From positions 1-35,923 of the forward strand of contig CAMFBH010000020.1 of assembly GCA_945948515.1 (NCBI GenBank): 35,923 bases of DNA, given 5' to 3'. Positions 33,718 through 35,923 of the stretch are shown in pieces; the stretch's first letter is position 1, and every line of letters starts with the position of its first letter. The translations under genes and the position numbers were made by a program. The stretch is from an uncultured Clostridia bacterium (lineage in GTDB: Bacteria > Bacillota > Clostridia > Oscillospirales > Acutalibacteraceae). The notes under the pieces were generated by a model. It saw only the letters and a program-made list of their open reading frames with translations. It was not told the DNA's origin and searched no databases.

Positions 33718-35028
33718 TTATAAGAAAAGCTCTTGAACAGCTCCGTTTTCCTCTCTTGATTTATCCGCCTTGTAAACGCTTAAATGACCTGCAACGGAAT
33801 CGAATATAGAGGTGCATGCAAGACTCGGTTGGTTTCCGTTTATGTAGTCAACAAAATCTGCGGCAAGCCTCTCGTCACCTCCGCCGTGACCTCCGTAAGC
33901 GCCTACCATATCTCCGCTTACATTGAGATCAACCTCTTCAATGTCACATTCTCCGTTGTGCGCATCGGGTGAAGGGTTTATTTTTGAAACATAAAATTTT
34001 GATTCCTCAAAGTTTCCGTATATCTCGCCTTTTGTTCCAACTATATGTATTCTCCTCAGGGGTTCTGATGAACCGCCAACCATATTATGAGTTCCGGTTG
34101 CACCGTTTGCAAATTTAACAAGAACGCTCTGATGGTCAACAACATCGTTGTCGCATTTATAAATGCATCTTCCGTAGGGAGAATCACCTTTAAGAAGATT
34201 AATTTTATCTTCAATGGTGGGATTTTCAATATCTTCAAGCTTATCCCAAACATAGAAAGACCAGCGATCGGGATGGTCAATATAGAGCCTTTTAGCCGAG
34301 AAAACACATTCATCAACAAGCGGGCAGTCAACAAGGCATTTTGTTCCTGCGTTTTTAGGAGCATTTTCCTCCTTGAACTGATATTTTCCGCCAAAGGAAG
34401 AAATTTCACAAGGCTTTGTTTGGCTCATCATCCACATCATAATATCGAGGTCATGACAGCATTTTGCAAGAAGCATTGTAGTGTGGCATTTTTTGCTGTT
34501 TGCCCATTTTCCTCTCACATATGAGGTTGAAAGATGGTGGTATGAAACATGCTCGGCAGTTTGAATGTTTATAATATCTCCTATTTCGCCCGAGACAACT
34601 CTTTCCTTGATTGAATAATAGAAAGGAGTATATCTTAAAACATGGCAAATCATAACCTTGGAATTGTTTTTGCGTGCACATTCAACAAGGGTGTTCATTT
34701 CATATTCATTTACTGCAAACGGCTTTTCAAGCAGCATATCATATCCTGCGTTGAGAAGCGGAACGGAGGTTTGAATATGAATCTCATCCATAGTTCCGTT
34801 AATTATTGCATCTGCAAATTTCGGAACCCTTGCAAGCTCCTCGGCTGATTCAAAGCAGTGCTCTTCGGTGAATCCGAATTTTTCCATACACATTTTTCTG
34901 CGAACGGGATTGGGATCTGCAACGCCTACTATTTTCAGCTTTTCCGGATTTGTTAATGCAAGCTCGGAGTAAACAAGCGCTCTGTGACCTGCACCGACGA
35001 TTATTGCCGTAACACATTTGTTTTCCAT
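33718..35028 (-). CDS. Gfo/Idh/MocA-family oxidoreductase with cysteine-rich insert
   Basis: The product has 436 residues. The N-terminal Rossmann fold has AIIVGAGHRA (residues 8-17) and an acidic residue after the second strand (VADPN), with the EKPF motif at 101-104 and HDLD at 192-195, as in sugar dehydrogenases of this family. Between the usual C-terminal strands lies an insert with Cys231, Cys235, Cys241, Cys288 and Cys292 (CLVDCPLVDEC, then GRCIYKCDNDVVDHQ), suggesting a structural metal site. Such proteins oxidise or reduce sugars or inositols with NAD(P). ATG 35028 is preferred to 35052 because GAGAGGG lies six bases before it. The gene is divergent from an ABC exporter gene. Substrate unknown. 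Confidence 0.87.
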   Translation of the reverse strand: MENKCVTAIIVGAGHRALVYSELALTNPEKLKIVGVADPNPVRRKMCMEKFGFTEEHCFESAEELARVPKFADAIINGTMDEIHIQTSVPLLNAGYDMLLEKPFAVNEYEMNTLVECARKNNSKVMICHVLRYTPFYYSIKERVVSGEIGDIINIQTAEHVSYHHLSTSYVRGKWANSKKCHTTMLLAKCCHDLDIMMWMMSQTKPCEISSFGGKYQFKEENAPKNAGTKCLVDCPLVDECVFSAKRLYIDHPDRWSFYVWDKLEDIENPTIEDKINLLKGDSPYGRCIYKCDNDVVDHQSVLVKFANGATGTHNMVGGSSEPLRRIHIVGTKGEIYGNFEESKFYVSKINPSPDAHNGECDIEEVDLNVSGDMVGAYGGHGGGDERLAADFVDYINGNQPSLACTSIFDSVAGHLSVYKADKSREENGAVQELFL

Positions 35029-35062
35029 GTTAAGCCCTCTCTTGTTATACAAATTTTATATA

Positions 35063-35090
35063 ATTATACTACTATATTACTTCTTTGCAA
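35063..35090 (-). promoter_or_regulatory. Promoter of the Gfo/Idh/MocA gene
   Basis: Read leftward: TTGCAA (35090-35085), a 16-base spacer, TATAAT (35068-35063), 34 bases before the ATG at 35028. Confidence 0.75.
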
Positions 35091-35115
35091 GTACTATTTT
35101 AAATTTTTTGAACAG

Positions 35116-35143
35116 TTGACATTATTTGGTATTTTATTATAAT
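35116..35143 (+). promoter_or_regulatory. Promoter of the ABC exporter gene
   Basis: Consensus TTGACA (35116-35121), a 16-base spacer and consensus TATAAT (35138-35143), 29 bases before the ATG at 35173. Confidence 0.85.
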
Positions 35144-35172
35144 GATATTAATTTATAAATAGAGGAAATTCA

Positions 35173-35923
35173 ATGAAAAAGCTTCTGGTTTATTTAAAGG
35201 ATTATAAAAAGGAATCAATTCTTGCTCCGCTTTTTAAATTGCTCGAAGCAAGCTTTGAGCTGATAATTCCGTATGTTGTTGCAAGCATAATAGATGTGGG
35301 TATAAAAAATTCAAGCGTTTCGCATATTGTTAAAATGTGTTTAATTCTATTACTGCTGGCAACAGTCGGAATGGTAAGCGCAATAACAGCGCAGTATTTT
35401 GCGGCTAAGGCGGCAGTGGGCTTTTCAGCAAAGCTTCGCTATGCGTTTTTTGATAAAATACAAAGTCTCTCATTTTCCGAGCTTGATACAATAGGAACCT
35501 CGCGCCTCATAACAATTATGACAAGCGATATTAATACCGTTCAAAACGGTGTTAATCTTGTTTTGCGCCTGTTTTTAAGAAGCCCTTTTATTGTTTTCGG
35601 CGCCATGATAATGGCAATGACCATTGATATTAAAAGCTCCGTTATATTTTTCGTAACTATTTTGGTCTTGTCGGTTGTTGTTTTCGGAATAATGGCTGTA
35701 ACCATTCCTATGCATAAAAAGGTTATGGCACGGCTTGATGCGGTAACGAAATCAACAAGAGAAAATTTAAACGGTGCAAGAGTAATCAGAGCCTTTGCAA
35801 AGGAAAATGAAGAAAAAGAAAAGTTTGAAGAAAAAAACAATGAGCTTGCAACAGCTCAAAAAACAGTCGGCAGAATATCGGCATTGCTCAATCCGCTTAC
35901 ATTTGCTTTGGTTAATATAGGAA
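35173..35923 (+). CDS. ABC exporter, membrane-domain part (runs off the window)
   Basis: An uninterrupted frame of 250 codons starts at ATG 35173, with AGAGGAAA upstream, and is still open at the window edge. The visible part is a type-1 ABC exporter membrane domain: MKKLLVYLKDYKK, then hydrophobic segments near residues 17-38, 53-75, 130-150 and 155-175. The coupling-helix region RLITIMTSDINTVQNGV and the NGARVIRAFAKE segment are characteristic of MsbA/LmrA-like half-transporters. The ATP-binding domain should follow to the right. The cargo is unknown; such genes often occur as heterodimer pairs. Confidence 0.9.
   Translation, partial: MKKLLVYLKDYKKESILAPLFKLLEASFELIIPYVVASIIDVGIKNSSVSHIVKMCLILLLLATVGMVSAITAQYFAAKAAVGFSAKLRYAFFDKIQSLSFSELDTIGTSRLITIMTSDINTVQNGVNLVLRLFLRSPFIVFGAMIMAMTIDIKSSVIFFVTILVLSVVVFGIMAVTIPMHKKVMARLDAVTKSTRENLNGARVIRAFAKENEEKEKFEEKNNELATAQKTVGRISALLNPLTFALVNIG

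Noticed and set aside
1..35923. CRISPR arrays, tRNA or rRNA genes, insertion sequences or prophage
   Set aside because: No regularly spaced repeats, cloverleaf-like stretches, transposase or integrase motifs or phage structural genes were seen by eye on either strand.

Overview
The window reads as chromosomal DNA from a low-GC Firmicute, most likely a gut-type clostridium of the Oscillospiraceae/Ruminococcaceae kind. The reasons are the AT-rich sequence, strong AGGAGG-type ribosome sites, frequent TTG/GTG starts, TTGACA/TATAAT promoters, a clostridial gene order around smc/ftsY and nadD/rsfS, a K+-type membrane pyrophosphatase, an NADP-type glutamate dehydrogenase and a bacterial LeuRS. No rRNA, tRNA, CRISPR array, insertion sequence or phage gene was seen. 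This is ordinary core chromosome with a more individual accessory-like right half.

Layout. (1) 1-3155: two terminator-like hairpins, a membrane-anchored alpha/beta hydrolase on the minus strand, then a divergent plus-strand pair: membrane-anchored glycerophosphodiesterase and a NudC-like Nudix hydrolase. (2) 3220-20938: a 15-gene, 17.6-kb plus-strand run with overlaps or gaps of at most about 24 bases: TrmH-type methylase, dprA, topA, trmFO, plsX, rnc, an Elp3-like radical SAM protein, smc, ftsY, rdgB, yhbY, nadD, yqeK, rsfS, leuS. It joins DNA topology and segregation, RNA modification and processing, phospholipid initiation, NAD synthesis, ribosome silencing and tRNA charging, and ends at a perfect palindrome that also serves the convergent alkD-like gene. 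(3) 20917-23118: an AlkD-like DNA glycosylase gene with a small eight-cysteine protein upstream in the same operon, divergent from a Xaa-Pro peptidase; the two promoters lie back to back. (4) 23129-26893: an old-yellow-enzyme/2,4-dienoyl-CoA-reductase-type flavoprotein and two unrecognised membrane proteins, all minus strand. (5) 27054-30900: a GPH-family sugar/cation symporter and a membrane pyrophosphatase with near-identical promoter cores. (6) 30909-33653: a CLC antiporter resembling the fluoride (CLC-F) branch and glutamate dehydrogenase, minus strand. (7) 33670-35923: a Gfo/Idh/MocA oxidoreductase with a cysteine-rich insert, divergent from an ABC exporter gene that runs off the right edge.

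I found no clear new system. The best second-look items are the CLC-F-like gene without a fluoride riboswitch and convergent with a pyrophosphatase gene, the shared promoter block of the symporter and pyrophosphatase genes, the attenuator-like stem pair before the flavoprotein gene, the eight-cysteine protein paired with the AlkD-like enzyme, and the two orphan membrane proteins. No gene-free stretch exceeds 300 bases; the longest is 26894-27137 and its contents are described.
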